Assembly (NCBI GenBank): GCA_951799425.1
Contig: OX637394.1
Span: 44,790,642-44,854,641, forward strand
Reading direction: 5' to 3'
Source of the DNA: Ilex aquifolium
Taxonomy: Eukaryota > Streptophyta > Magnoliopsida > Aquifoliales > Aquifoliaceae
DNA length: 64,000 nucleotides
In this document: positions 46,909-59,700 of the stretch, one piece after another
Layout of the letters: each line of letters starts with the position of its first letter
How positions within the stretch are numbered: position 1 is the stretch's first letter
Translations under genes and position numbers: made by a program
The notes under the pieces: model-generated
What the model saw: only the letters and a program-made list of their open reading frames with translations
What the model was told of the DNA's origin: nothing
Databases searched by the model: none

Positions 46909-47378
46909 TATGGAATTCTAGAATGTTAAAGATTAATGGCTAAGCAGTTATAATGGTCAAGAAGGAGATGATGGTCATTGTTTCTACACAAAGCCCTCTA
47001 TGTGCCATGGGGTCATGACTTGGGTGGATTGTGGGTAGGGTTGACAATTGGTTGTGTTAGATTAATTTCGTATCTATTTAAGTTTTATAATGCAAACTTT
47101 GTTCAATGCATATCTCCTCCATGTATATGAACACAAAGTTTCTACCATATTTAATTGTTCAGCCCTCTTTTCTTGATTTCATGTAATACTTGAAGCAACT
47201 CTCCTTGTTCGTTCTGCTTCTTTAGTGAAACAATTTCAAGTCATTTTCTTGACACCTTCTCACGTGGGCCCGCGTTTTAATTTGTCAAGGCATATTGTAT
47301 ATAAATAAGAGTGAGCTCTGCAAACTTTTTCTTCAAGCATTCTTGTAAGGGAGGAGCAGAAAGTAAGGTACTCAGAAA
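46909..47378 (+). promoter_or_regulatory. MYB copy 3 upstream region with TATA box
   Basis: TATATAAATA at 47298-47307 lies 72 bp before the ATG in good TATA-box context, so transcription should start at about 47330. It is unrelated to the promoters of copies 1 and 2. No other element is certain. Confidence 0.6.
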
Positions 47379-49275
47379 ATGGTGAGAACTCCTTTCTTTG
47401 ACAAGAATGGATTGAAGAGAGGTTTATGGAGCGAGGAAGAAGATAATAAGTTGAGAGCCTATATTAAAAGATATGGTCATTGGAACTGGCGTCAACTCCC
47501 CAAGTACGCAGGTAAATACTACTTTTTCATTCTTCAACTTTGTTGTCGTCGTTGTCTGGTGGAATTAAGGCATTAAGCCGATGACAAATGAATGTAAAGC
47601 ATGGTCGTTGATTGGAATGATGTCTTCTCAAATCCTCCAAGAAATTGTAATGAATTGTATTCATACTTTTTTTTTAGGGTAAATAGAATTGTATTGAAAG
47701 TCTATGCAAATTTACAGTCCATGATTTGCCCAAAACAACCAAAGAACACTTGGTTATTGTTACAGATTTCCCCTTGAACAGTGGATTGTCTTCAACAGTT
47801 TAAAAGCTAACATCTCATTTAAATTAGCTAGCCAGGCTCAGTCTTTCAATCTTTCCCCTTCCCTCGATCTTGATCCCAGGGAATCGCTCTTATAGTAGAG
47901 TTGGAGGTTGACTATGTCTCCAACTTCTTTCTATTGGATCAAAACCCAAAAACGGCTACCACCGCCAAAGTTTTCATGCACAAAAAAGAACATTAGGGTC
48001 ATTGTTAAGAAATGGCTCTGCAAAACTGGGGTCTTAGTTTTTGGTTTTCAATAAATTCAATGGACTTCTTACATAAACTATTTCAGTTTTCTAACTTATC
48101 TTTTGTAAAAACTGAAGAGCAAACAGAAAAATGAGAAGAATGAAGTAGGATGGAATGGCTTAGTAGTACTCTCCACGTATACCTAGTTGTATATTGGACC
48201 TAATTTGGCATTATATTTTTTAGGTCTTTCTAGATGTGGAAAGAGTTGCAGATTGCGGTGGAAGAACTACTTGCGCGCTGATGTGAAACTCAGGAACTAC
48301 AACAAAGAAGAAGAGGACACTATCATGAAATTACATGACAAACTTGGAAACAAGTACGTACTATAATCTTCTAACTTTAACCCTAATTTAGAACTGTATA
48401 TGTTGATCAACACAAGCTCTTATATACCATCTTTTATCATGGCTTTTAGCATTCGAATTCATAATTGAACCAAGTACAACAACTTTTTATTTTGGTAAGT
48501 AAGTAAGCCTTATTTCATGAAATTACATGACGAACTTGGAAACAATTAGTATGGACTATAATCTTCTGACTTCAACCCTAATAGAGAACTATATATGTTG
48601 ATCAACAAAAGCTCTTGTATGGATTACAATTTTTTGTTTTGGTAAATATATAATTTTCAAGACAAACAAAATCATTTAGTCCATAAGATGGCTTTGATTA
48701 TATTTGGCAATAATGTGTGTGTGTGTGTGTGCGCGTATGTTCTGACATTATGTATTTCTCTCAATAACAGATGGTCAGCCATTGCTGCACATTTACCAGG
48801 AAGAACAGACAATGACATAAAAAATTACTGGCACACCCATATTAAGAAACTTGGGAAACCAAATCCAACGTCAGAGGTGCTTGCTCAATCAAATGTATCT
48901 TTCCAATTTGAATCAAAACAAAAAGAGAAATTTCATGAAACTTCCCTAAGTGAAGGCAACAAAGAGAGAGAATCAGAACCCGAAAATGTTGTTTCTGATA
49001 CTGCTTCACACAAAGCTTTAGAAAGCATCCCAACATCCTCCAAAGCATCTTCGAGTGATCAATCCTCCTTAAGCTATATTACATCTACTTTCAAAAGCAC
49101 CAATTGGGTTGAAGAAGATAGCATTGCCATAACTTCATTGGAATCGTTCTACGACACCAGTGAAAGTTTCTGGAGTGTTCCATTTGTGACAGACACTATC
49201 TACGACCAAAATTATTACACATCACCTTCAACACATGAAGGGTTTTTGCCTCCATACATGTGGTTCTATTACTGA
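47379..49275 (+). CDS. R2R3-MYB transcription factor, diverged copy 3
   Basis: A nuclear transcription factor, 255 residues, from exons 47379-47511 (133 bp), 48224-48353 (130 bp) and 48771-49275, with GT-AG introns. It starts [18 protein letters not shown]2 has W17, W37 ([13 protein letters not shown]) and W57; R3 has Tyr70, W89 and W108 with [18 protein letters not shown]. The R2-R3 linker [11 protein letters not shown] differs from the common LRPxIKRGNY. The C-terminus carries [10 protein letters not shown], matching [10 protein letters not shown] of copies 1 and 2, so all three likely share a subgroup 2-like ancestor. The bHLH-interaction signature is degenerate. Intron 2 contains a duplicated piece of the exon 2 end. 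A (GT)n run lies 30-50 bp before exon 3. The gene appears intact. Confidence 0.92.
48516..48617 (+). repeat. Duplicated exon 2 end/intron 2 start inside intron 2 of MYB copy 3
   Basis: It matches 48323-48421 with several substitutions and begins CATGAAATTACATGACGAAC. The splice donor of the original is not preserved (AACAATTAG instead of AACAAGTAC). Confidence 0.88.
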
Positions 49276-50506
49276 TATGATAGGATACAAATAGATTTAT
49301 CATTATTAATAAAGTCTGGTTATGAGTGATATTAATCACCACTCTATGTTTGATACAAATTGTATACTTCAACACATCTTCTGAGTGTATCAACTTGGAG
49401 GAGAGTATTGGGCTACTAGCTTTATGATAGAATTCAAAGAGATCCATCAATTTCTAAATAATCGGGATAAGAATTAATACTGATGATAAGCATGAGTGAT
49501 TTAGCTTTATCCAATGTATGTTCTCATTCTATAGACAGGAATAAGTTTGATGTAACCAAACCATCAAGGAATAACATATATCTGTAGCTATTTGGGCATT
49601 TAGTTTGTGTATGTAGGAACTATATGGAGAACAATGTATGTGCTTGTGTTCTATTTTTCCTTCATTTTCTATCATGCCTTGTTTATTTTTCCACCGAATT
49701 CCAGGTGACTAGTGAATGACAGTTCCTATTGGTCATCGGATTTGCGCTCCAGTACTGTCATTTCATCTTAGGAGAAATTCATAAAAAGAGTGATTGGAGA
49801 TAGGAAAGAGAACTAAAATAGAACAAAAAACACTACATGTGGTTTGACACGTACTACATGCGTCAGCAGACTAAATGTCCACTGAAAAATATTGATGTGT
49901 TATTCATTGATGTTTGGTGAGAAATAAATAAGATAAATATCAGTATACTTATCATCTATATTTATCCAGACTATACAGATAGTTATAGTTCTCATTGGAT
50001 TTTACCATATCTCAATCACTAATATCACAGAAAGCCAGTGATTGGAATAGAAGCCATGTGCGTGAGTCTGTGAGCACGAAGGCTACGAAAATAGAGATCT
50101 GGCTCATCCAGTACTGTTGAGGACTTAAAATCATTAATCAAAATGGGGTTGTATGAAAGTTTAGATCTTTGTATAAATAGAAAGGTGAGGCAAAACTCAA
50201 AATAGCTCTAAATTTATGATTCAACAATGAATTATGTGTCGTGGGTTTCCACACAGTATTATTATTCAAGGATTAAAATTTCGTTTCGGTGAATAGTTTC
50301 GGTGGATTGGGAAACAGAAAAGTTTTGGTAATGTTTCAGAAATAAGGAAATAAAGAAAAATTTAAAAATTTATTTCCGAAACATAAGTTGAAATATACCG
50401 ACATTTCAATATTTATCGAAACATCTCGAAACCTTACCGAAACATCCCAAAACATAGTAATTTTGATATTTAATCAACGATTCATTTCGATTTTCATGAA
50501 AACAAA
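49276..50506. other. 3' flank of MYB copy 3, no gene
   Basis: No gene. Positions about 50280-50480 are rich in CGAAACATYYCGAAAC-type motifs, a common plant dispersed repeat of unknown class, and precede the poly-T end of the LINE. Confidence 0.5.
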
Positions 50507-53500
50507 TTTTTTTTTTTTTTTTCCAAAGCCACCCAGTGTGGGTGGGGGGTTTGGCAGAACCCCTACCTGTATATATAACTAAAAGGGGAAAAATACAAGT
50601 GAGGAGGACAAAGAGAACCTCCAGAAGTATAAAGTGGGAGGATCAAAGCAAAAGCAAGGTGGTGACTCACCACCAAAAACATTAAACAAAATAACTGAAA
50701 ACATAAATGAAAATAAAATTAACCGACGAACGTGAGGAGTCTGTCGAGCATCCAAGGCGAGGATGCCAGCAATCCCAGAAAGAAGGGATGACGAATCAAG
50801 AAATCGCTGATTGAGCTGCTGAGAACAAGCCCAATTAGCCATGAAGTCGGCTGCCTGATTTGCCTCCCTTAGGACGTGGCAGACGCGAGCCGAGAGAGAA
50901 GTGCACAGAAGCCGAATCCGAGCAAGCAGGTAAGCATAAACCCATCATCCAGTACCCTGAGAATAAACCCAAGAAACCACTGTAGCTGAATCTGACTCCA
51001 CTACCAACTCTGAAGCTCCCAAATCTGTGGCCAGCTCCAATCCAGCACAAATAGTCTGCATCTCCGCATATAGAATAGGCTGATGCCCCAAAAACAAGCC
51101 AAAAGCCCTGAGAACTTGACCCTGGTGGTCCCGAATAACACCCCCTGCCGCAGACAGCCCTGGATTGCCTTTAGAACAGCCATCAACACTGATCTTCAGG
51201 CAACCTGGTACAGGACGAGTCCAAGCAACCAAGCAAAGAGGCCGAGGAACCAAGACCCTAAGAGAACCCACAAACTCAACCGACTCATCCCGACGCAACT
51301 GACTCGGAGCAAACCCAAAAGCAAGCCCAATCAACTGCAAATCGGCCATAACCCTCTAAACCACAATAGACACCTAAAACGGCCATCGAATCTATAAGCA
51401 TTACGCGCCTTCCACAGGTGCCACATAATAAAACACGGTAGTAGTACCCGCACATGACCTGCAAAAGGAGCACAACGCCGCCAACGAAGCATTAAAGCAT
51501 AAGGAGTCTGAAACGGCCAAGATCTGATCCCAAACATCTGATAAAAGTGACCCCACACCTGAACTGCAAGCGGACAATCCAAAAAAAGATGTCTAAGAGT
51601 CTCAACAGCCCCACCACACACACACCGGGATACTACATGAAAACCCCGTCTCTCTAATCCATCATCTGTGGCCAGGAAACCATGAAACAATCGCCACATA
51701 AAGAAGGAGACCTGAGTCGGAATATGCCTCTGCCAGACACAAGAAAACTCAGGCCGAACTGGAGCCACACCCCGAATATCAGCCCAAGCAGTCCTCAAGG
51801 AAAAATCCCCATCCAAAGACAAACTCCACCTCATTTGATCAACCCCCTGATCCGGAATCGGAATCTGCACAATCTGCTCAACAATTGAAGAAGGCAAAAC
51901 CCCCAACAATCGGCCTCTGTCCCACGGCCAACCCGCCCAGTAAGCAGAAACAGGAACCCCAGGAACTGCCCCTGGACACACTAAAGCCAACGGGTAATCT
52001 CCCTACCAACAATCATACCAGAAGCTGACCTCACCTACTAACCACCTGATCTTCGGCTCAGCCACGGATCGAATCCCACACAATCGCCTCCAAAGAGGTG
52101 AAGCTGGGTAACGAAACTCAATCAGCCTAGGATGGGTGGACCTACAGTACTTGGCCCTCATAAAAGTGGACCAAAGTGACTGTTGAGCACGAAAATTCCA
52201 CCACAACTTCATCTCACAAGCCTCAGCTAAGTCAGAAAAAGAACGCACCCCTAAGCCGCCCTCCTCTACAGGGTAACATACCTCAGCCTAGTGACACCAG
52301 TGAATCCTCCGATGGGTAGCTGTGTCACCCCACAGGAAACGAGTGAACATCCTCTCTAACTGGTGGAAAACATCCGCAGGAGGCCTCAGCACATGAAACA
52401 AGTGGATAGGCATCGACGCAAGCACATGACGAATCAAAGTGAGCTTACCTCCAAAGGAAAGCAAGCGATTTGCCCATCCACAAATCCGCTCGCGCACCTT
52501 CCGAATCATCTCATCAAAGTATGAAATCCGAAGATGACCCAAGTAGATAGGGCACCCCAGATAAATAAATGGAAGGTCACGCCTCTGAAAACCAGTGGTC
52601 TGTCGTGCAATCACCTCTCTAGAATGCGAGGCACACGAACTGATATAGAAACTGCTCTTGGCCTGACTAACTAACTGACCAGAGGCAGCCTCATAGTGAT
52701 GAAGGAAATCCATAACTCGCTGCAAGCTCGACCGGCACCCATTAGCAAAAATAATAATGTCATCAGCAAAAGCTAAATGTGAAACCGAAACCCCAACTCC
52801 AGTACTATAAGCCACCCCAGGAAATCTAGCATACAAAGAGTCCAAGCCTCGAGAGAGATACTTTGCAGCAATGATGAACAAACAAGGAGAAAGGGGGTCA
52901 CCCTACCGCAGCCCTCCCTGTGATTGAAAAAAGCCCTGACTAACCCCATTCACCATCACAGAAAACCACGGCCCCCAGATAGCCCGCCGAACCAAAGAAA
53001 TCCAGCCCTCAGAGAACCCAAAAGCCCGCAACATCTGGAGGATGAATGACTAAGACATCCTGTCATATGCCTTAGCCATATCAAGCTTCAGCACGATATT
53101 CCCACCCCGGGAACCTCTCCCCAAATCACGAACCAACTCCTGAAACAAAAGAACACTGTCCTGCAACACTCGGCCTGACACAAACTCATTCTGCGTAGGT
53201 GATATGATACGCGGCAACAAGGATGACAGACGAGAAACGAGGATCTTCGTGATCACCTTGTTGCTCATGTTACATAAACTGATTGGCCAAAAATCTACCA
53301 AGTAAAAGGTGACTCCTTCTTGGGCAAAAGCACCACCAACGTGCTCATGAATCCTCGTGGCATAGGAGAACCTCTGAAGTAATCCTGAATTGCAGCTAGC
53401 AAATCTGTTCCCACAATGTCCCAGCAAAACTGATAAAAGCGACTGCAATACCCATCCGGCCCCGGCGCACTATCAGAATCAATAGAGAACACGACCTGTC

Positions 53501-54560
53501 TTACCTCCTCCAAAGTCGGCATAGCACACAACCCAACATCATCTGTATCAGTTACAATAGCTGGAATAGCCGAAAAATCTGCAACCTCAACCTGACTAGC
53601 CCCTACAGAGAACAATCCCTGAAAAAAGGACACTGCCGAAGCACCAATAGCCCCAGGCTCAGTAATCCACTCTGCGTCATCACCCCGGATCTGATGGACT
53701 GAAAGAACATGCCGCTTCTTCCTCACTAAAGCATGAAAGAAGCGGGTGTTCGAATCCCCCTCTCGAAGCCAACGGACACGGGACTGCTGTCTCATAAAGG
53801 ACTCCTCACACTGTAAAGCCTGCTGCAACTCAGCCCTGGCCTGATAAAGGGCAGCCCGATCTGAAGAAGACCCTGACTGATCATGTGCCACCTCTCTCCT
53901 ACTAACCTCGGCCTCCGCCTCCTGAACCCGCTAAAACACATTGCCGAACACTTCCTTGTTCCAGACCTTCAGGGTTTGTTTCAACCGAATAAACTTCAAT
54001 TGAAACGCAGACATTCCCGAAGCAAACACAGGAAGGGTCCAGCTCTGCCGCACAACCTCCAGAAACTCTCTGTGCCTGGTCCAAGTGTGAAGAAACTTGA
54101 ATCGGCTCGGTCCTCTACTCTGACGCTGATCTCCAGAGATCAACAATGGTGAATGATCTGAACAAGTTCGATTCAGGTGGGCAACCCGAAACACAGAAAA
54201 ATAAGAACTCCACTGAGCATTCACCACTACTCTATCCAATCTCCTCCAGGTACGTCCATTTGTCCATGTGAACAGAGTACCCTCAAACCCAGCATCCTCC
54301 AAACCACTGGACAACAAAGCTAAGGAAAAGGCATCAATAGCAGACTGAGACTGAGTATGACCCCCCCGGATCTCAGAATGGGACTCAACAACGTTGAAAT
54401 CCCCACCAACCATCCACGGACCATCATGAATGCTCCCAAACAGTGTCAAGGCATCCCACAAACCCTGTCGAACAGAAGCCACACAACTGGCATACACAAA
54501 GGAAACAAAAACTGGATCCGGTAAGGAAGAATGCCGCACCTGGCACACACACACTCACTG
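50507..54560 (-). mobile_element. L1-type LINE with C-terminal RNase H, 5'-truncated and decayed
   Basis: On the minus strand. The 3' poly-A appears as a T run at 50507-50522 on +. Domains in order from the 5' side: APE-type endonuclease (53931-54554, GPWMVGGDFNVV and SDHSPLL); RT (about 52290-53890, including NVIL-type KLDMAKAYDRMS and LAFADDIIIFANG with the catalytic FADD); zf-RVT (about 51500-51800, WRLFHGFLATDD and CVCGGAVETLRHLFLDC); and RNase H (50945-51260, ISVDGCSKGNPG, AEMQTICAGLELA and VVESDSATVV). The ORF1 region and the start of the endonuclease are absent. Several stops and frameshifts break the frame (the open pieces are 53931-54554, 53295-53891, 53050-53448, 52288-52881, 52003-52248, 51331-51990 and 50945-51349), so it is dead. 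It is much more GC-rich than its surroundings. No target duplication is certain. Confidence 0.9.
50945..51349 (-). pseudogene. LINE RNase H domain
   Basis: The C-terminal RNase H of the LINE. It starts after a short Gln-rich linker. Catalytic acidic residues are visible in ISVDGCSKGN, YAEMQTICAGLE and VESDSATV. The 3' part is broken. Such RNase H domains occur in plant L1 elements, where they follow zf-RVT. Confidence 0.8.
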
Positions 54561-54589
54561 TTGTTCACTTGCATATTGAGATGTGAAAA

Positions 54590-55079
54590 AATGAAAAGAA
54601 TTAGCCCCATTAAATGATATGTATATGTAGCATCTAGAGTAAAAGAATGGGCAATATTTTTACAGAAATATTGTATTGGGAAATATTTTGAAAAATAGAA
54701 TTATTTTCAGGAAAAAAAAAAAGTCAATTTTGGTCAGTGTAGGGTTGCCATAAAATGGTCCTAGGCGTGAAGTTATTGCACGGACGAGCATCAAAAAAGC
54801 CTATGGAGGTTTACACTTCACAGAAACAAAATATAATTAACAAGGCAATGTTTTAATTATTCAATAAAACTAAGGTTGCATGTTTTTACTCTCTCTTTTG
54901 GTTTTTGTTCTTATCAGCAATGGAGTCTCAATTTAGCCAAGGTAAGGGCTGTACTCAACCCAAGGAGACGAAGTTTCATGTTTTCTTAAGTGGGGCTGAC
55001 ACGGGCATCTCACAACTAAAAGCGAGAACAATACAACACAACAAGACTCAAACAGGGGCCAACCCAAGATTGGGCATAC
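54590..55079. other. Intergenic, no gene seen
   Basis: AT-rich sequence with an A run at about 54711-54722. No coding or repeat signature could be assigned. Confidence 0.4.
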
Positions 55080-55920
55080 CCTCCCCCCTCCCGCCATCAC
55101 TTTCCAACAACAGGAATCATTACAATTTAATGCATATGTTGATAAGCAATTAGAAACCATGTTACAAGTTCGTCTAACCCAAGAGATGGAGGACTCCACC
55201 AACTGATCCGCGTATTTGTGGGCTTGATGAATGAATGAATGTCTCAATTTCAGATAGGTTCTTCTCATTTTGCTCAATTTCACTAGTGATTGTATTTGCA
55301 TCTCCTTCCAACACAACCTTCTTAAAACCCAGCTCCGCCACAAACTTGATCGCAGCAAGTGTTGCCATAACTTCCACATGCTCTATACTCAATGAACTTC
55401 TAATAAGTTTGCTAAACCCCACCACGAATTCCCCATTCCAATCTCTAACTACCACTACTAGAAATGGTTTAAATATGAAATAGAGAAATCCACAATCTGG
55501 CTATAGGCGTGGACCTCTTGATCAAGCAAGCTCTATTTCTATTATAATGCCAAACCGACTAAGCTAACACAATAACCAAACAAACATCCTTTGGAGGAAG
55601 CTCATGTAAGATAGTCACCAGCCACCTTTGGAAAGTTAGGATTGGTTCCAAAGAAAGCTTAATCATACAACATTGTCATACTTCGCTTCATGAAGGTACA
55701 ACTTAAAAATAAACTTGCCATCAAGGTTTTCTTGCGGCGCATCGCAGAGGAAGCAAAAGTTATCCACTACCATCCTTTTCCTTGCTAGATTGCACTGTCA
55801 GTAAAATTTATTTGGAATGTTCAACGCCCAGATAGACTCCCCAATCCACCTTCCCTCACTACTGTTTGCCTCCTCTCGTACCCTCTGGTCCATTATGATA
55901 TGGTATGCACTCTGGGGAGA
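55080..55920 (-). mobile_element. Second LINE-type remnant (zf-RVT and RNase H), decayed
   Basis: On the minus strand, 55740-55880 reads WIGESIWALNIPNKF followed by CNLARKRM and NFCFLCDAPQEN, which resembles zf-RVT. Positions 55174-55455 read VVVRDWNGEFVVGFSK and VVLEGDANTITSEIEQN, typical of the RVT_3 RNase H domain. The domain order and strand match a plant LINE 3' half. Stops and at least one frameshift are present. It may instead be a decayed host RNase H-like gene, but the zf-RVT piece favours a LINE. The Tat element starts at its upstream side. Confidence 0.7.
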
Positions 55921-55937
55921 TTTTGACAAATAGATAT

Positions 55938-56428
55938 TGACGAGCCCGAAATTGACCGGGCTGAGCCTAACTTATACGGACCAAAAAAGCCCAGAGAAAA
56001 GCCCAAAGTACTGCCCCAAATCGATACGGGGTACAAAATCCAAGTCCATGGACCAAGGGGACGCCGCCCATGGGAGGCACCTTGGCCACGCCCAAGTGGG
56101 CGCCGCCCATGGGGGCGCCTGCCTAGCCCTGGTTTCCTCCTCCTCCTTTGTCTCCTGACTCCATGAAGGCCTCCTCCGACTCAAGCCTAGCCCACTCCAA
56201 GCCTAGTCCAGCTCAGGACCTCCTCCGACGGAATAGGGACACGAGGGAGAAAATATCGAGATACACACCGGAGATCTAATCCTACCACAACTGTACCTAC
56301 CAAAGTGGTAGAATCCTACCATAACTATACTTACCAAAACAATGGTGATCGCCTCAACTCACCGCCTTAATAAACCTATATAATGTAAGCTCTCTCCACT
56401 TGGAGAGGCATCCGATAATCTACACATT

Positions 56429-56467
<39 letters not shown>

Positions 56468-56691
56468 GCTCTGTAACACTCCGGTGACCCTCATTCATCA
56501 ATAAAGAACACCGGCCATCGTTGCCATTCCAGAGAATAGACGTAGGTCATCTGAGACCGAACCACTATAAATCTCTGTGTTGATTATCTGTTTATTGCTT
56601 TAAGGTCCATTGATTGTCATTGATTGCTCATTAATTGCATCGTAACTCATACTTGACTGTTGATCTTGCACAAAGACAATTTTGTGCATCA
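55938..56691 (+). repeat. Tat element 5' LTR
   Basis: It begins TGACGAGCCC and ends TTTTGTGCATCA, the same end as the LTR of the Gypsy remnant read on its own strand. It contains a likely TATA region (CTATATAATG at about 56374) and two GGGCGCCGCCCATGGG-type repeats at about 56058-56115. The left border is inferred, because the partner LTR is outside the window. Confidence 0.7.
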
Positions 56692-56745
56692 TCAGTTTGG
56701 CGCCGTCTGTGGGAAACGACTAGTCTTCCTACTCTCATTCAATCC

Positions 56746-59700
56746 ATGGCAATCACTACCCGATCAATGAGCCAGCAACCGGGAGAAAACAACCAGGCTC
56801 ACCGGGAGGAGGCTCCGCCTCCCATCGTACCTGGGGAACCTTCTACTACTGTTACTCCCGCCACCGGACAGCAACAACTCCTCCAGACCATGCAGTTGCT
56901 GGTGAGCCAGAACCAGCAGATCATCCAACTCATGCTCTCCCAAGGAGGAGTCCCACTCCCTCCACCAAGAGAGGAACAACCTGTCCCTTCTGGACGCCAG
57001 ACTGCCCCCCACCATGGGGTCCCTCACCATAATGCTCCAGGGCCACGACAGGAAGCCCCTCGTCCAGTAGTCCCTCCTCAACACGCAGGGAGTTCACGCG
57101 TTCCCCCTTTGCATGTGTCTGCCCAAGAGGACACAGGAGAGAGTCAATACGGAGACCACGAAAGCCAATATCCGACCAAGGATGTCCCTAATCAGTGGGA
57201 CGAGAAGATTAGAGAGGTGCAAAACCAACTGGGTGATGCCCTCAATGCTATCAAGGCACAGGCGCCGGAGACCTTGGACTACCTGGTAAGACGTACCGAC
57301 ACTCCTTTTACTGCTAATATAGTAAATTACCCTCTGCCCTCAAAGTTCAAGATGCCCACCATCGAGATTTTCGATGGCACCAAAGACCCTCTAGACCACT
57401 TGGACACCTACAAGTCCCTCATGCAACTCCACAACGTGCCTGAGGAGATCATGTGCAGAGCTTTCCCTACCACCCTGAAGGGGTCTGCTCGCCAGTGGTT
57501 CTCCAAGATGAAGCCCTCCTCCATCCATTCTTTCGCAGAGCTCAGTAGGTCTTTCGTCTCCCACTTCATTGGGGGACGTCTCTATCAGAAGCCAGTGACC
57601 CACATGCTCACCATCAAGCAGAACATGGACGAAAGCCTCAGAAGCTACCTTGCCCGTTTAAACGACGAGGTCCTCCAGGTTGAGGAGCCAGATGATAAGG
57701 TAGCCTTAGCTGCCTTTATCGCCGGCCTCCGCACCTCCAGCTTCATGTTCTCTGTCCTCAAGAAACCACCCTCCAGCATGCCCGAGCTGCTGACCAGAGC
57801 ACAGAAGTATATGAATGCTGAGGACGTCACTAAGGCCCACCGAGGTGAGTCCTCACGAGGAGGGGAGAAAAGGAAGGACAGCCGAGAAGATAGAAGGGAA
57901 ACCGAGAACAAGAGAAAGAAGGCCGAGAGAGTCTCGGTAAAAGACCGTCTCGGGCCATTGCCCCCAAGAGACCGGCAACCATTCACTCCACTCAACGCCT
58001 CAGTGGAGCACATCTTGCTCCAGATACAGGATGACCCAGCCATCCGTTGGCCTGGGAAGATGAAGTCTGACCCCAAACGCAGGAACCCCAGTAAGTATTG
58101 TCGCTTCCATCGCGACCATGGACATGACACGGATGACTGTTTCCAACTAAAAAAACAGATTGAGGAACTTATCCAACGGGGTCATCTCAGGCAGTATGTA
58201 GCTGGTCGAGGACCAGTTCCCCCGAACGAAGAACGTGACCGCCAACAGCCCCTTGGTGAGATTCAGACCATCGCCGGAGGGTTAGTAGGAGGAGGTGACT
58301 CCAACTCCGCCAGGAAGGTGCACGCCCATAGAGCCAGACAAGTAGAGCCTTATGACTCTCGCCCACTGAAGACCCCCCGACATGGGGAGGAGGAGGTCAT
58401 CACCTTCTCAGACAGAGACCTTGAAGGAGTCCAGGTCCCACACGATGACCCTCTAGTCTTGACTCTGATGGTGGCCAACTACCAAGTCAAGAGGGTCCTG
58501 GTCGACAGCGGCAGCTCAGCCGACGTCCTATTCGCCACTGCCTATGACAGCCTTCACCTCGGCAGGGAGAGGCTACAGCCAGTCCGTACTCCCTTGGTTG
58601 GTTTCTCGGGAGAGAGAGTCCAGCCTTTGGGATCCATCACTCTGCCTGTCACAGCAGGGACTGCTCCTAGAAGCTCTACCATAATGGTAAATTTTCTTGT
58701 ACTTGATTGCCCTTCTGCTTATAATGTAATTCTTGGACGTCCTGCCCTCAATGCTTTAAGGGCAGTACCCTCTACCTACCACCTTCTCCTTCGTTTCCCA
58801 ACCTTCAACGGGATCGGGGAGATAAGAGGAGATCAGGTCTCAGCCAGAGAGTGTTATGTGGCCTCTATGAGGGCTAAGAGACCGCATGAGACTCTCCAAG
58901 TCGAAGTACTCGACCCCAGGGATGACAGCACCTTGGAAAGAGGTGAACCTGCAGAAGAACTCCAGCCAGTAGTACTCGACGACAGCCTTCTAGAGAGGAA
59001 GGTCTACATAGGCTCCTCACTCTCCCAAGAGCTGGCATCTGCTTTAGTAGACTTTCTCAAGCAGAACAGAGACGTCTTCGCCTGGTCCCACGAAGACTTG
59101 GAGGGCATTGACTCTGAGGTGGCCACCCACCGACTCAACGTTGACCCCAAATACAAGCCTATCCGCCAAAAATTGAGAACTATAAGCACTGAAAGGGGGC
59201 AAGCTATGGAGAAAGAAGTAGACAAGTTGCTGGTGAATGGATCAGTGAGGGAGGTAGCCTACCCAGACTGGCTGTCCAACGTGGTAATGGTAACCAATAC
59301 CAATGGGAAGTGGCGCCTCTGTGTGGACTTCACAGAGCTCAACAAAGCCTATCCCAAAGACAGCTACCCTCTCCCCTGCATCGACCTCCTCATCGACGCC
59401 ACTGTGGGGCACGAGCTACTAAGTTTTCTGGATGCCTACTCCGGGTACAACCAGATCAGCATGTCCCCCCCTGATCAGGAGAAGACCTCATTCATCACCC
59501 CGAGAGGCACTTACTGTTACAGGGTGATGCCTTTCGGACTCAAGAACGCCGGAGCCACATACCAGCGCCTCGTTAACAGGATGTTCGAAAGGCAGATTGG
59601 GAAGACCATGGAGGTTTATGTTGACGACATGCTAGTGAAGAGCATAGCTGCAGTAGACCATGTAGCACATCTCCAGGAGACCTTCAAAGTGTTGAGAGCC

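Noticed and set aside
51001-51397. Plus-strand Pro/Asn/Arg-rich frames over the LINE (also 53883-54152)
   Set aside because: Antisense shadows of the LINE RNase H and endonuclease frames.
50507-54590. Exact target-site duplication for the LINE
   Set aside because: Only a weak ATGAAAA similarity near both ends; not enough to fix the 5' border.
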